NCBI RefSeq assembly: GCF_001625305.1
Contig: NW_017803909.1
Span: forward strand, 4,830,260 to 4,894,259
Source of the DNA: Branchiostoma belcheri
Lineage: Eukaryota > Chordata > Leptocardii > Amphioxiformes > Branchiostomatidae
Length of the DNA: 64,000 nucleotides
Reading direction: 5' to 3'
Shown here: positions 36,401 to 45,500 of the stretch, in pieces
Position numbering within the stretch: position 1 is the stretch's first letter
How the letters are laid out: each line of letters starts with the position of its first letter
Program-made: the position numbers and the translations under genes
Notes under the pieces: model-generated
Told to the model about the DNA's origin: nothing
The model's input: the letters and a program-made list of their open reading frames with translations, nothing else
Databases searched by the model: none

Positions 36401-38934
36401 AAAATTCAATGTTTAAATTTTAACCCAGCCCTTTGTGTTGACTTCATGGCTCATTTTGTAGCATTTAAGCCTATAATAGGATGCCTAGACCTGTTTTTAT
36501 TTTTATTTTTTTTCGCCCTGTCGCTTCATATTTTTTCTGAAAAAATCCGAGAACCAACAAATTAAATTGGTGTGGCCTTACCTACATAACCAAGTAGACA
36601 ATCTTAAACTGCTCTTCAACTTGCAATGTATTCAAAAGAATAGCAAATACTTACCACTAAATCTAGAGTTCCTTCAGCACCTGAAAACAACCAAATTTGC
36701 TATCATTTCATTTTACTTATAATTTCATTTCACTTTGGTATGCAACACACGTACAGTTGTGAGTCTTAAAGTTTAATAATTACAGTGCAATATTTGAAAT
36801 ATACTCAACAGCACTGCATTTAATACAGTAAATTACAGTAAAAGTAATTACAGGAAGCACTTACATCTTTAATGACCAAATCTGAATGCTAATGAGTTTA
36901 AAATTGTTGCTAAACCTGTACGACACAATGCTCTATCTCAGTCTGTTTTTTTTTTTTGTTTATTCGATCTCCAATAGATTTACATGAAATCTATTCTTCC
37001 TGAAGTCAAATCCTCAGTCAAATCGGTTATTATCATGACAATTTTTTTAATGACAAATTTGCGATGATTACCTGGACTGAAGTCTCCAGACACTGGTGTT
37101 CCAGTCGGTCTGCCGTTCTGCAGAAGGGTGGCGGTCACCCGCACACTGGCCGCAGCGGGGTCCAGGATGGACACACTCATGGTCAGGGGGCGACCAGGAC
37201 GTACCACTTTGGGGGCCATGATCAGGAAAGTCCTGAAAGGAGCGTGACAAAAACAGAAAGGTTGTTGTTGGTCAGATGATGGTGACAATGATGGATTGAT
37301 TCAGGACTGAATGCTTGTATATCACAGAGAAAGTTGCTTAGTGTACCAGCTGAACTACCTATAATGTAATACTGTATGTAGTTTTGTGTTGTTTAAAGCT
37401 TTCCTGTACTCGTATCGGTATAGCCGGTATAACCACCCTTCGGCGTAACACACCAGGTTCGCAGGCACGCTTCACGGCGGCAGCTAGCTATATAATACCG
37501 AACGACTTGTTACACACAATCTTGACTCTTTTCCACATTTAATTACAGGAGTAATAAGAGTGTCATGCTAGCAATATCTTTGCTTGAACTCAGATAGTAA
37601 GACATTGCCTAAAAGATCATAAATGTAGGAAAGATAGTCTTAATTTCTGGTAGAAAAGTTAATTGTCTTAATTTTGATCATTTTCTTTCAAAGAAGTACA
37701 TGAAGTATCTGTTACTTTACATGTCTTAAAGGAAAGTCACATGTACGAATAAAAACTTGAGGGCAGATTGACTATAGCTTAAGTGCAAAATGGTGAAAAA
37801 AATACAACCTAGAGTCTTGTGTTCACAGAACTTTTTTACTTAATAAACAATGAGGTTTCATATACACAAAAGAATGTTACAGTCTAGCGACTCTAGCCTG
37901 ATTAAAATTGTGCTCCCAGGGGCCCACCCAACTAACTGCCAATAAGTGCCTGACAGTGAGAGATTGTGGAACACAGTTACAGCCTATATCCTCCCACTGC
38001 CACAGGCATGACTATGCCTGAGGCATGGTATTTTGTTCAACAACAGTTGGCATACCCACCCATGAATCAGTAGCCTAGTAATTAAGTGTCATTGACCGAC
38101 GGCACGCTAACCATCTAAAATTTGCCACGTAGCAGAGGCCTGAGCCAAATTTTAACAGTCATCACAGAAGACTTAGGTCTCTATTCCCTATATGTCATTA
38201 TCACCGTACAAAGTTTAACATAAAATTATGAAACTATGTGGAATGGTGTGAGACAAAGCATGTCCAACTTCAAAATAACAGCTCCTGTCCAGAAAAACAG
38301 GTTTTTGGCCCTCGAGCAATGTTACACTTTTTGTGCTATTGTTGTTGTGCCTTTAGTTTAATCAACCTTGAGCACCTTACCTTTCCAGCTAAGTGAAGGT
38401 CATCTAAAAAAATTCACGACACGAGGTAGTGAATCATTCATATTTACTCAGTATTTCTGCTGTCGTGTCTTTGCGTGAGTTAAGATTTGTAATCATCAAA
38501 TAAAACAGGATGGTATGCCATGTACGATCTCCGCCATGTGTCATATTCTATCTTAGTAAAACTAAGAATTTTTCATCAGGGCAACTTGATGGTAATAACA
38601 GCACGTACATTGGAAGAACATGGAAAATGTAGGCTTTGTTTTCATACTGACTTAGTTCATTACAATGCACCACGTCACCATGCATCTGAAATGCATGAGT
38701 GGAGGACACACATTCTGCAGGGCTGAAAAAACTTTACATTGGCCGATTGCCTGATTCCATGCTTATATAGCTTCGGCATGCCCTGTTGTTATAGCAGAGA
38801 CCATTGACCTTCAAAAACTTTCCAAATTTTTTAGGATATACTCACCCTGGTGTACCAGGAGTTGGCCCAGGGGTTGCGTCTCTCTGTGCCAGAGCACACC
38901 CCAGGACACCACACAATAGCAGAAGTCCCCTCAT
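11037..38934 (-). CDS. CD109: CD109 / alpha-2-macroglobulin-family thioester protein with alternative bait exons
   Basis: Secreted or cell-surface thioester protein. Family members trap proteases or attach covalently to targets once the bait is cut and the thioester exposed. Joining 18 upstream constant exons, one of nine alternative bait exons and 16 downstream constant exons gives one open frame of about 1494-1506 residues (human CD109 is about 1445), with all phases consistent. Seen in order: signal peptide, macroglobulin domains, polybasic site, bait cassette ending FFPETWLW, thioester GCGEQ, catalytic-type His in VIHKEM, paired cysteines [10 protein letters not shown], and a hydrophobic tail. 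The C-terminal cysteine cluster, tail and VIHKEM favour CD109 over soluble A2M. Convergent with RBM39, divergent from CYHR1. It could be a lineage-specific CD109 paralogue. Confidence 0.93.
15179..15335 (-). CDS. CD109: CD109-like exon with catalytic-type His (VIHKEM)
   Basis: This exon encodes [19 protein letters not shown] and later [15 protein letters not shown]. In C3, C4B and CD109 the equivalent His (VIHxEM/EL) catalyses transfer of the thioester to hydroxyl groups; A2M has Asn there (family knowledge). The His codon is at 15191-15193. This predicts ester-forming, complement-like chemistry. Confidence 0.85.
16131..16370 (+). mobile_element. tRNA-derived SINE or tRNA pseudogene in a CD109 intron
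   Basis: A perfect A box (TGGTGCAACGG, 16144-16154) and B box (GGTTCGAGTCC, 16187-16197) are 43 nt apart, the normal tRNA spacing. A cloverleaf can be drawn with a CGG anticodon preceded by T, but the acceptor and anticodon stems contain mismatches, so a functional tRNA is unlikely. The loop context resembles tRNA-Gln. The AT-rich tail (tttcaataaatcaaatc) and an unrelated body to about 16370 fit a SINE. Confidence 0.55.
16399..16575 (-). CDS. CD109: CD109-like thioester exon (GCGEQ)
   Basis: This exon encodes [20 protein letters not shown]. Cys and Gln of GCGEQ would form the internal beta-cysteinyl-gamma-glutamyl thioester. The Cys is about residue 960 when bait exon 7 is used. An intact motif with the preceding MPY indicates an active thioester, unlike the lost motif in C5 or some insect TEPs. 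Confidence 0.92.
19126..19288 (-). CDS. CD109: Alternative bait exon 9 (163 nt)
   Basis: Last intact cassette before the downstream constant exons. Acceptor TTTCCTGCTAG, donor GTACAG. It begins [18 protein letters not shown], has a Met/Ser/Glu-rich middle, and ends [22 protein letters not shown]. Divergent in both ends from exons 5-8. It resembles an ordinary A2M-type bait most closely and could be the ancestral copy (inference). Confidence 0.85.
19795..19969 (-). CDS. CD109: Alternative bait exon 8 (175 nt)
   Basis: Intact cassette. Acceptor GAACTTCAG, donor GTAACA. It begins [18 protein letters not shown], has several Lys/Arg/Asp residues, and ends [23 protein letters not shown]. The final Trp of the shared motif is Phe here. 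Confidence 0.84.
21339..21528 (-). CDS. CD109: Alternative bait exon 7 (190 nt)
   Basis: Intact cassette. Acceptor TTTCCTAACAG, donor GTAACA. It begins [18 protein letters not shown] (Met/Asp-rich), then a long Gly-rich hinge with one Arg, and ends [24 protein letters not shown]. Using this cassette the complete protein is 1504 residues. Confidence 0.87.
22803..22983 (-). CDS. CD109: Alternative bait exon 6 (181 nt)
   Basis: Intact cassette. Acceptor CCCTGATAG, donor GTAACA. It begins [18 protein letters not shown], has an acidic/Ser middle and a Gly/Ser hinge (GGGSSGG), and ends [23 protein letters not shown]. Its 3' end and following intron sequence are very similar to those of exon 7, so the two duplicated recently. 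Confidence 0.86.
23425..23525 (-). pseudogene. Decayed bait exon between exons 5 and 6
   Basis: Read on the minus strand, this keeps recognisable similarity to the shared cassette end (GGTTCATCTGCAGGA, then CAGTTTCTTCCCTCATGAAA). It has indels and an in-frame TGA where FFPETWLW should continue. The 5' half is no longer alignable by eye. Best read as a dead cassette. Confidence 0.55.
23995..24154 (-). CDS. CD109: Alternative bait exon 5 (160 nt)
   Basis: Intact cassette, the shortest. Acceptor TTTCCTGCCAG, donor GTAACA. It begins [18 protein letters not shown], contains basic residues (RKGE), and ends [24 protein letters not shown]. Exons 5-8 all use the GTAACA donor. Confidence 0.86.
24740..24929 (-). 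CDS. CD109: Alternative bait exon 4 (190 nt), acidic type
   Basis: Intact cassette. Acceptor AACACAAG, donor GTACTA. It begins [17 protein letters not shown], continues [14 protein letters not shown] and an Asp-rich run, and ends [22 protein letters not shown]. The most acidic bait sequence. Its end has SIFPETWLW rather than SFFPETWLW, and it is the parent type of the dead copy at 26141-26279. Confidence 0.84.
25617..25809 (-). CDS. CD109: Alternative bait exon 3 (193 nt)
   Basis: Intact cassette. Acceptor CACAAAG, donor GTAAAA. It begins [18 protein letters not shown] and ends [24 protein letters not shown]. Closest relative of exon 2. The variable middle contains a Met/Pro-rich segment ([17 protein letters not shown]). 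Confidence 0.85.
26141..26279 (-). pseudogene. Dead bait exon (sibling of exon 4)
   Basis: Relic of the acidic, Tyr-rich cassette type. It still reads [15 protein letters not shown] but then hits an in-frame TAG. The FFPETWLW segment is frameshifted and partly deleted, and the donor is destroyed (GG followed by CTAC where exon 4 has GG followed by GTAC). Not usable as a normal cassette. It shows that the array undergoes birth and death. Confidence 0.8.
26737..26911 (-). CDS. CD109: Alternative bait exon 2 (175 nt)
   Basis: Intact cassette. Acceptor TACAAAG, donor GTAAAA. It begins [18 protein letters not shown] and ends [24 protein letters not shown]. Very similar at both ends to exon 3 but different in the middle, as expected if the interior is under diversifying change while the ends are constrained. 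Confidence 0.85.
27575..27770 (-). CDS. CD109: Alternative bait exon 1 (196 nt)
   Basis: First intact cassette in transcript order. Acceptor CTCCAAG, donor GTAAAA. It begins [15 protein letters not shown], continues through a Gly/Ala-rich, Glu-containing stretch with a run of six glycines, and ends [18 protein letters not shown] followed by NCTRSG. Longest of the nine. Belongs to the WW subfamily with exons 2 and 3. Confidence 0.85.
28618..28675 (-). CDS. CD109: CD109-like constant exon preceding the bait array
   Basis: A 58-nt exon encoding [19 protein letters not shown] plus one base (T). It resembles the segment before the bait in CD109. Its donor is GTAAGT, and its phase-1 end is the common splice partner for every cassette downstream. 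Codons formed at the junction are T + GG (Trp), T + AC or AT (Tyr), T + TT (Phe), T + CT (Ser) or T + TA (Leu), depending on the cassette. Confidence 0.85.
28618..38934 (-). CDS. CD109: CD109-like: 18 upstream constant exons (signal peptide, MG1-MG6 part)
   Basis: Coding exons in transcript order: 38846-38934, 37072-37232, 36655-36680 (26 nt), 35620-35776, 35253-35323, 33529-33654, 33100-33139, 32735-32819, 32224-32335, 31812-31938, 31475-31584, 31132-31320, 30892-30999, 30664-30726, 30090-30284, 29658-29807, 29111-29251, 28618-28675. Total 2008 nt, ending in phase 1. Family landmarks include [58 protein letters not shown] and [18 protein letters not shown], all typical of A2M/CD109 macroglobulin domains. 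One intron holds a hAT element (33783-35178) and another a short TIR element (36201-36577). Confidence 0.9.
29111..29251 (-). CDS. CD109: CD109-like exon with furin-type site RRRKR
   Basis: This 47-codon exon encodes an acidic stretch ([17 protein letters not shown]), then [12 protein letters not shown]. The five basic codons occupy 29165-29179. RxRxKR followed by S fits a proprotein-convertase site. It lies two exons before the bait cassette, roughly where C3/C4/C5 carry their inter-chain tetrabasic linker, so the mature protein may be two-chained. Human CD109 has its polybasic site elsewhere, near the C-terminus (family knowledge). Confidence 0.8.
33783..35178. mobile_element. Non-autonomous hAT-type element with 8-bp target duplication
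   Basis: It starts CAGTGTTTCCGCCAG and ends with the exact reverse complement, CTGGCGGAAACACTG. It is flanked by a perfect 8-bp direct repeat, gtctgtac (33775-33782 and 35179-35186). Eight-bp duplications and CAGTG-type ends are typical of hAT. Subterminal GGCCGTCC/GGACGGCC also pair. The 1396-bp interior has no transposase and is promoter-like: GC-rich, with two CCAATCAGAGCG motifs near 34419 and 34452. Inserted in a CD109-like intron. Confidence 0.85.
36201..36577. mobile_element. Short TIR element (Harbinger-like MITE)
   Basis: A 377-bp element with perfect 32-bp terminal inverted repeats (36201-36232 and 36546-36577), beginning GGCCACACCAATTTAATTTG. TTA is present on both sides, as expected for PIF/Harbinger, although the wider flank ttacctacat is also repeated, so a longer duplication is possible. 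No coding capacity. Lies in a CD109-like intron. Confidence 0.75.
37405..37460 (-). repeat. Dispersed repeat copy 2 (inverted relative to 6751)
   Basis: It reads TATAGCCGGTATAACCACCC followed by TTCGGCGTAACACACC on the plus strand, the reverse complement of the repeat at 6751-6810. Located in the first coding intron of the CD109-like gene. Confidence 0.6.
38846..38934 (-). CDS. CD109: CD109-like first coding exon: start codon and signal peptide
   Basis: The ATG is at 38934-38932 on the minus strand, followed by [17 protein letters not shown]: one positive residue, a hydrophobic core and an A-x-A-like cleavage region before a Pro/Gly/Thr-rich stretch. The exon ends in phase 2 at a GTGAGT donor. 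An acceptor (TTACAG) sits only 5 nt before the ATG, so the 5' UTR is interrupted by an intron. Confidence 0.85.
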
Positions 38935-41684
38935 CTTGTCTGTAAGATACAACATTGGTGTACATATAATCCTTCTCAGTTAGATAAGACTGAACCAAGT
39001 TTAAATGCTCCTGTAGATAAAAGTGGGGACAAAGACAAAGTTTAAAATGTATTAAATCTATATGCATGTACGATATGTTGGCTGTCATGATAAAAGAAAA
39101 AGAAAAATTGTTTAAAGTCCTTTGAAGATATCAATGCCACATCATGAGACTTCTTCAAACGTACCACCTGGCCCTTCTGAACACCACGGTAAGCCGAGAT
39201 AATGACACACGATGTGCCTCAGTGATGAGTTTGTGACAACAGCACTTGAGGCTCTTCAGACTGCCGAGGTGGTTACGATAGCGGCAGTGTTGAAATCTTT
39301 GTGACGACGTTATTGGGAGCATGCTCTAATATTTCTCCCTGACTGATCAAGTGGTAACCCAGCACTTCACACAAGCAGGTGTTTATCACAGAAGGCCTCA
39401 AGCATATACATGATGAAATAACAGACAGAGAAAGGAAAGATAATATTTGTTCTCCAATGCTGGTGGTGGCTGCTTTATTTCCACCTGCACATACCTGGTA
39501 TGCATTTCAAAAAGGATGCCTGATTTCACATTAAAATGCTGCAAAGTCATGCTGAAAAGAATCAATGCATTGATAACATACCATTGCTGTACACAACAAG
39601 TAGACAGCACCAATGAGACATGTTACCTGTGCCTTACGAGTACAATAACGACTATTTAAGTACTACTAGTATTATACAAATTAACATATGGTGGCATCCC
39701 ATAAATTATTATGGCACAGTACGATACCTTCACTTGAAACACGACTTGACGCAGTCTAGAACAAACCTCAAATACATGTAGTCATAAGACGTACAGAAAT
39801 CATAAATATTACATGTATATTAGTCTGGCCAAACATCAAAAGAGCACTCAGCCAAATACCAGAGGTATGAAGGAATTTTTCATGAATGATACATTGTTCA
39901 CTGAAAATTAACCTGCACACACTTAAATCTGTAAGAACTCATCTGTTTGATGGTTGTTGTTCAATTCAGTTACTAGCAAGTTTATCTAGAGTCTAAAAAA
40001 ATTACAGGACATCACATATGGTAGATACATGTAAACCCTTTCAGTTTTTTAACCACCTGCTTCATGCACAAGCAGATTTGCTGGTATCAATTAAGCACTC
40101 GACATTTCAAAGAAAACAATAAATCTTTTTACTTTGAAGTCACAACAAAACAGCTATAAAGGCCCATACAACCAACACAGGCACAATACTGAATACTCGG
40201 AATAGTACAGGAATCCTGTTTTGTTGCTGCCAAAGTCTAGACTCAGAGGAAACATTGCTTTTGTATAATTTGTTTGATACAGTGCCCATGAGTCATAATG
40301 GTACATTTACACACACTAGTCTTGAGCACAAATTGGTAAACTGAAAGAAATATGGAATGAAAAGAAAGTCTATGAAAATTGGAAATACTCAGCCCTTGCA
40401 AACCTACCAGGTTTCTACCTCCCCGTATGCATGTATGCGTACTGTGTACGTGAGCAAACTTTTCTCACATGATCAGGATAAATAGGAACGTAGGTATGTG
40501 GTACAATGTTCAGATGACCTGTTGATGCCATGATAAAATCTGACCAATCTGGTCTCGCTTTAAGACAAACTCCCCATTTACTGTGACCCTTTTATACATG
40601 AACTCGGGTCAGAAAATAATCGTGTCAATCAGAGATGTAGCCATACTGAGTAAATCTCAGGGAAATGGGACAGTGTGAAAAAGTGGGCGAGAGTGCACTG
40701 TTACTTTGCTACATTTGAGAAATGTTTGACATTTGATGCTACATTGATAGGGTAAATTATGTGCCCAAAGATTTTTTTAAATGATGAGGTTTACTTAGAA
40801 GTATTTCTGCAACCCATTTCATTATGCACAAAAATGAGAGGAAAACCAATGAGTTAATCACTTCAAGACATTTAAGGCTGAATTGTGAGCAAAAAAAATG
40901 ATAAGGTTTACTAAGACATGTTATCAAATTATTACTGCAACCAATCTTGTTATGCAAAAATAAAATGAAAGGAAAGATGCATGTAATTGTAATGTTAATT
41001 TCTTAAAAGCACTATCAGTGACAAACCTAACTTTACACAAACAAATATCTCGTTACTGGGTAATTGTGATCATCACAAAATCTTCACCGTGTCTGATCTG
41101 ACAGGTCCATAATTTTTCTGACACCTAGAATGCGTTGGCAAATATAACAGTTATGTAATATGATTATGAACTAATATAGTAGACAGCCAGGTAGACTGGT
41201 GTGTTGACATACCAATAACAAATACTGACATACCAATAACAAAATAATGACTCACCCACGCCCTGTAACATAGTATCTGTAAAACACTGTGTCTCTGTCA
41301 AAATAATAGCACGTCTCAGAGTCTGTTTTTGACCCTCTTGATCGTTGATCCAAGCAGATATAAAGTGAGTCACAAGAACAAAGTACGAGGTTCAAAACTA
41401 CATGTACCAAAGTACTACAATCTGGGTCTGTTTTCGTCCCAACCTCAATACATTAGGTGTTAACGTGTTCAGTCGATCGACTAGTCCAAGTGCCTGTTGA
41501 TCTTGTAATTTGCAACAACAACTTCAGCGTGCCCTCACGCAGGACTCACGATGCTATGTTTTCATTCCGTCATCAACAAACCCAAACCCCAGCGACCGTT
41601 ATATCCACCTTATATGGGGATGGGTATTCAACGCATCGGTATTAATCTTGTTAAGTTATTCATAACTCGAGATCGAGAACCTAC

Positions 41685-41810
41685 CTGCGTAGCGTGCGTT
41701 CCTCCGGTACGCCTAAAGCAAGAATACCTGCAGTACCTGGCACACGGCTCACGGGCTGCTCACGGAGGGGGTCTGACCGGATATGATCTCTGGTGACCTG
41801 GAGACAGGAC
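41685..41810 (-). promoter_or_regulatory. CD109: Candidate non-coding first exon and promoter of the CD109-like gene
   Basis: The first coding exon opens with a 5' UTR acceptor, so an upstream exon is required. On the minus strand a strong donor (ACGCAG followed by GTAGGT) ends a GC-richer segment at 41685. A perfect GTCACGTGAC palindrome lies just upstream at 41827-41836. The transcription start is unknown; exon limits are inferred. Confidence 0.35.
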
Positions 41811-41826
41811 ACGCCTCTCTTCATAC

Positions 41827-41836
41827 GTCACGTGAC
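41827..41836. promoter_or_regulatory. GTCACGTGAC E-box palindrome (USF/TFEB/MITF type)
   Basis: A perfect 10-bp palindrome with a CACGTG core, matching the consensus bound by bHLH-zip factors and known as the CLEAR element for TFEB. It lies between the divergent CD109-like and CYHR1 genes, close to the inferred CD109 start. Confidence 0.4.
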
Positions 41837-42225
41837 CGTCGATGTCGCAATGACACGAATGTCTAAAAAAAATAATATTATAACAAAAATCAAAAGAATC
41901 ATCTATTTTTGTTATTGAAAATCCGACTAATTCAACACCCCAAAACAAATATTCCGTTAGCAGGAAAGAATGTTAACACGTTCAGACTTTCCCTTCCAAC
42001 ATCTGCTTGAAGATTACAACTGTATGTTGTTCATGCATGCCTCCTATCGACGCTTACTAGACATGCATGCAGCAGTGCAGGCCAAGACTAAATTTCCAAG
42101 CAGATGCTATGGTGCCATTCCGAGAAGAGACGTACAAAGCTAGACAAAATTAGGTAAATTGGCGAATTCTTAAATGACTTCGATGATGAGAAAGAGAATG
42201 GTCATTAGGAGAATGTTCCGCTATT

Positions 42226-42235
42226 ATATATAAAG
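42226..42235 (+). promoter_or_regulatory. CYHR1: TATA-like element upstream of CYHR1
   Basis: TATATAAAGG on the plus strand, about 280 bp before the CYHR1 ATG. It would place initiation near 42.26 kb and give a 5' UTR of about 250 nt. Position and sequence are suggestive only. Confidence 0.35.
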
Positions 42236-42490
42236 GAGCCCATTGGCTGCATGCGCCCCATGTTATTATGGTTTGTCCCATGAGACCATGAACTCAAGCT
42301 ATATGGCATTTGCACCTGTTCAGCACAACCAGCGATTTACGAGCTGGAACCATTCGAGGAATTTGAATTTACAACTCTGGAGTGGTGGGTTGATTATTGC
42401 ATTGAAAATCCGGACAAGTTCTTTTTTAATATTGAGAACTGGCTAGTCGCGTATTTTGCAACAAAATTTGCATATCTATGACGAAATATC

Positions 42491-42498
42491 TGACGTCA
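42491..42498. promoter_or_regulatory. CYHR1: CRE palindrome TGACGTCA next to the CYHR1 start
   Basis: A perfect 8-bp CREB/ATF site 13 bp before the ATG at 42512. If the TATA-like element is used, this lies in the 5' UTR. A downstream TATA-less start would make it a core promoter site. Confidence 0.4.
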
Positions 42499-42511
42499 CA
42501 GAACAACAAAA

Positions 42512-45500
42512 ATGGCTGACCTCGGAGGGGAGGAGCTGCCGCAGATTGAAGAAAGTTCCGAACAACCGTCGACTTCTCGCGAGGAAGATGTGGAAATCGC
42601 CGAACCAGTCAAGAAAAGGGCCAAGAAGGAATACGGGGACGGAAAGCGGCCCGAGGAAGACAGACTTGAGAGAAGACTGAACGGAATTCTGTGCTGCACG
42701 GTTTGCCTGGACCTGCCCAAATCTGCTGTTTACCAGGTTCGGTCTCACAAACAAATTCCGATCAAACTCCATCTGCCGGATGCATGCATATATTCTGTGT
42801 GAAATCAAAAGCACATCATTCCCTATAACAATGATCTTTCTTTGTTTGGCATAAACATCTTGTTTGTTGTCAGCATTCTTTATTATAATTGTAGTTGTTT
42901 AGGCCGGTGATGTCATAATGTTTTGCTTTTCCAGTTGAGCAGTCAAGTCAGACTAATTTAAATATTTGTAGGTCACAAGGCGTGCTGATTACACATGCTG
43001 ACGGTGCTATATTTGGCCTCCTCAGACTTTTTGGTTGTCTTACCATATTTGTCATCTGTGAACTAAAATGGTTCCTATGGTCTTGGCCGTAACTATGTTG
43101 AAAATGTGGATTTTACTAATTTGGAGCTAGCATGATAATCTTAAGACTTTTATCAATGGGGCATGGATTTGTGGTTTAAGTTTTGCATAATACAATTGTA
43201 TGTAATCCACTTCACATTATTCTCAGTGACTGAATACTTGTTGTATTTAGCTTTTTGGGGTACATTGTTGTGATGATGAAACCCCTGGCTTCACTGGCCC
43301 CCTGGAGGTTCTCACGCTCCTGATTGGTTAGACCTGACCAATCACATGGTAGAACTTGGATCACATGATCCAGGTGATAGGGATTACATCATACTGTCAA
43401 CAAACCTGTGTTATTGTGTGCTGAAAAACAAATATCAATGGATACAGGTAGTTGTAAAATGCAACGCTATCGTAGCTGATGGGAGGTTAGGACAATACAA
43501 TCTGATGCAAATGGTTAAGGAAGCTAATTGGAATAAAATGAGATACTCAAGTATTGCCAACTTGAAAAAAAAATTACATTTAGGCAAATCGGAGAATTGC
43601 AAAACAGTCTTACATACAGTACTGTCTTACAACTTACACATCTCTGTGTACATACAAATTCACACACAATCACACAATTATTTCTGAAGGAGGACAGAAA
43701 AAACGACTGTGTCTCTGTTATACAGTAAGTAAGATTAGATAGTTGAATGGCTTCTTTTCTTTATCAATAGCATATCTTCTTTAGAAGGAAGCCATTCATG
43801 AGAAATGTTTACAATTTTCTGCTTGTGAAAGCACTTCCAGAAAAAATCCAAAATTGCTGAAAAAAAGCCTGCAATTTTAACATGCAGTTCTTTACTTTAT
43901 CCCCCAGTGTACAAATGGACACCTGATGTGTGCCGGCTGTTTTACACACCTGTTAGCAGATGCTAGGCTGAAGGATGAGCAGGCGTCCTGCCCAGGGTGC
44001 CGCACGGACATCAGTCGCGGGAACTGTTCCCGCAACCTGGCCGTGGAGAAGGCAGTGAGCGAGCTGCCAGCAAACTGTCAGTATTGTAGCTGCCAGTACC
44101 CTCGGAGCAAGCTAGAGAAGCATGAGACAGAGGAGTGCCAGGACAGGTACAGTATGTCTGTCTATGTGGGCCATGGGGGAGTGTACCTGTGCCCAGCCAT
44201 CTCCTGTATGTTCACCTACACTCACATTAGATAGGTACACACTTTACTGCTCTGGAACCCATGTGTTGCACCATACACTGATTTTAAAGTTTCTTACACT
44301 GTGTTTGCAGCAGACAGAAATTCACCACTTCAAAGTTGTTAAGAAGGCGTAGGGTTGTATCCTAGCCTGGCCCTTATTGCTGTGAATGTTACATTCTTTA
44401 ACGGCATCAGAAAAATGTTGTTGAAGAAATGAAAATATGTCATGAGTTTCCATTCGGTCATGCAAATTTTGAAAGTCATGCTTGAAATACCAGAAAGTGT
44501 ATACATAAGGCAGAGTTGCCTATTAGGTCAGAAATGGGCACATCGCAATTCATATTTCGTAGATCACAAAAATACAGTAGAAAGATACAGTACAACTTGG
44601 ATTTTCAATTTCATGATAAACATAAGCAAGTAAAGACATCAATCATTGTGATTAGCATACATTTTCATTTCAGTGGTACCAGTAGGTAATAAAATTTCAT
44701 ATCCATTGAAAAACATGGTGCCTCCCCTCATAAAATGTTTATCTTTTATTATAAGTTACTCGGACAACCTTTGCCATCAAATTCAGCATGCTTCCCCATT
44801 TTTACAAATTCAGCCATGATTGTGAAAATTTGACAGATATGGATAAAAGAAACCTAGTAACCTGCCCAACTGAATGGCCAATGAATGCCTGGCAGCAAGA
44901 GATTGTGTAACACAGGCTAGTAATTATGAAGACTGAACAATTTAATCTGTGACAATCAGTGTGACTCAAACCATGCTCAGCCAGCTGAAATATTTGAAAT
45001 TTTCACAATTTTTTTGGTTTGTTTGATATACATATATTAGTTATGTAAAAAGGTCACAATTAGCATGTTCCAGTCTTGTTATATATAATCATAAGCCCTT
45101 TCTAGCATGCTGGTTAGCCATTTACATACATTGTAAGACAGTGCGAAATTTTTATCTTTTGGTGAAAGCTATAATAGATTATAATAACACTTCCTTATTG
45201 ATTTGAAGTCATTTTCTCTTTGATTAGGCAATCAAGGTCCTCTTTCCAATATTGAGCACAAGGAGTAAAATTTTGAATGTTGGCTTTTGAAAATCTAACT
45301 GCCTGGCCTTGATACAAACTGGTTAATAAAAATTTTTGTCATGATATGACCAAATCTGGTCCGGTACAATGATTAGTATGAAATTTTGGTCAGGCCATCT
45401 GGCTCTCACAGTTTTTTGTCTCACAGTTTGTTGTCGCATGCATTTTAAATGAATGTCAGTAGGTAATTTTCTGGAGTTACTAAGCAACGTTGAGCACTGT

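Noticed and set aside
42476-42814. 112-codon minus-strand frame opposite CYHR1 exon 1.
   Set aside because: Shadow of a real coding exon; no independent motif or splice context.
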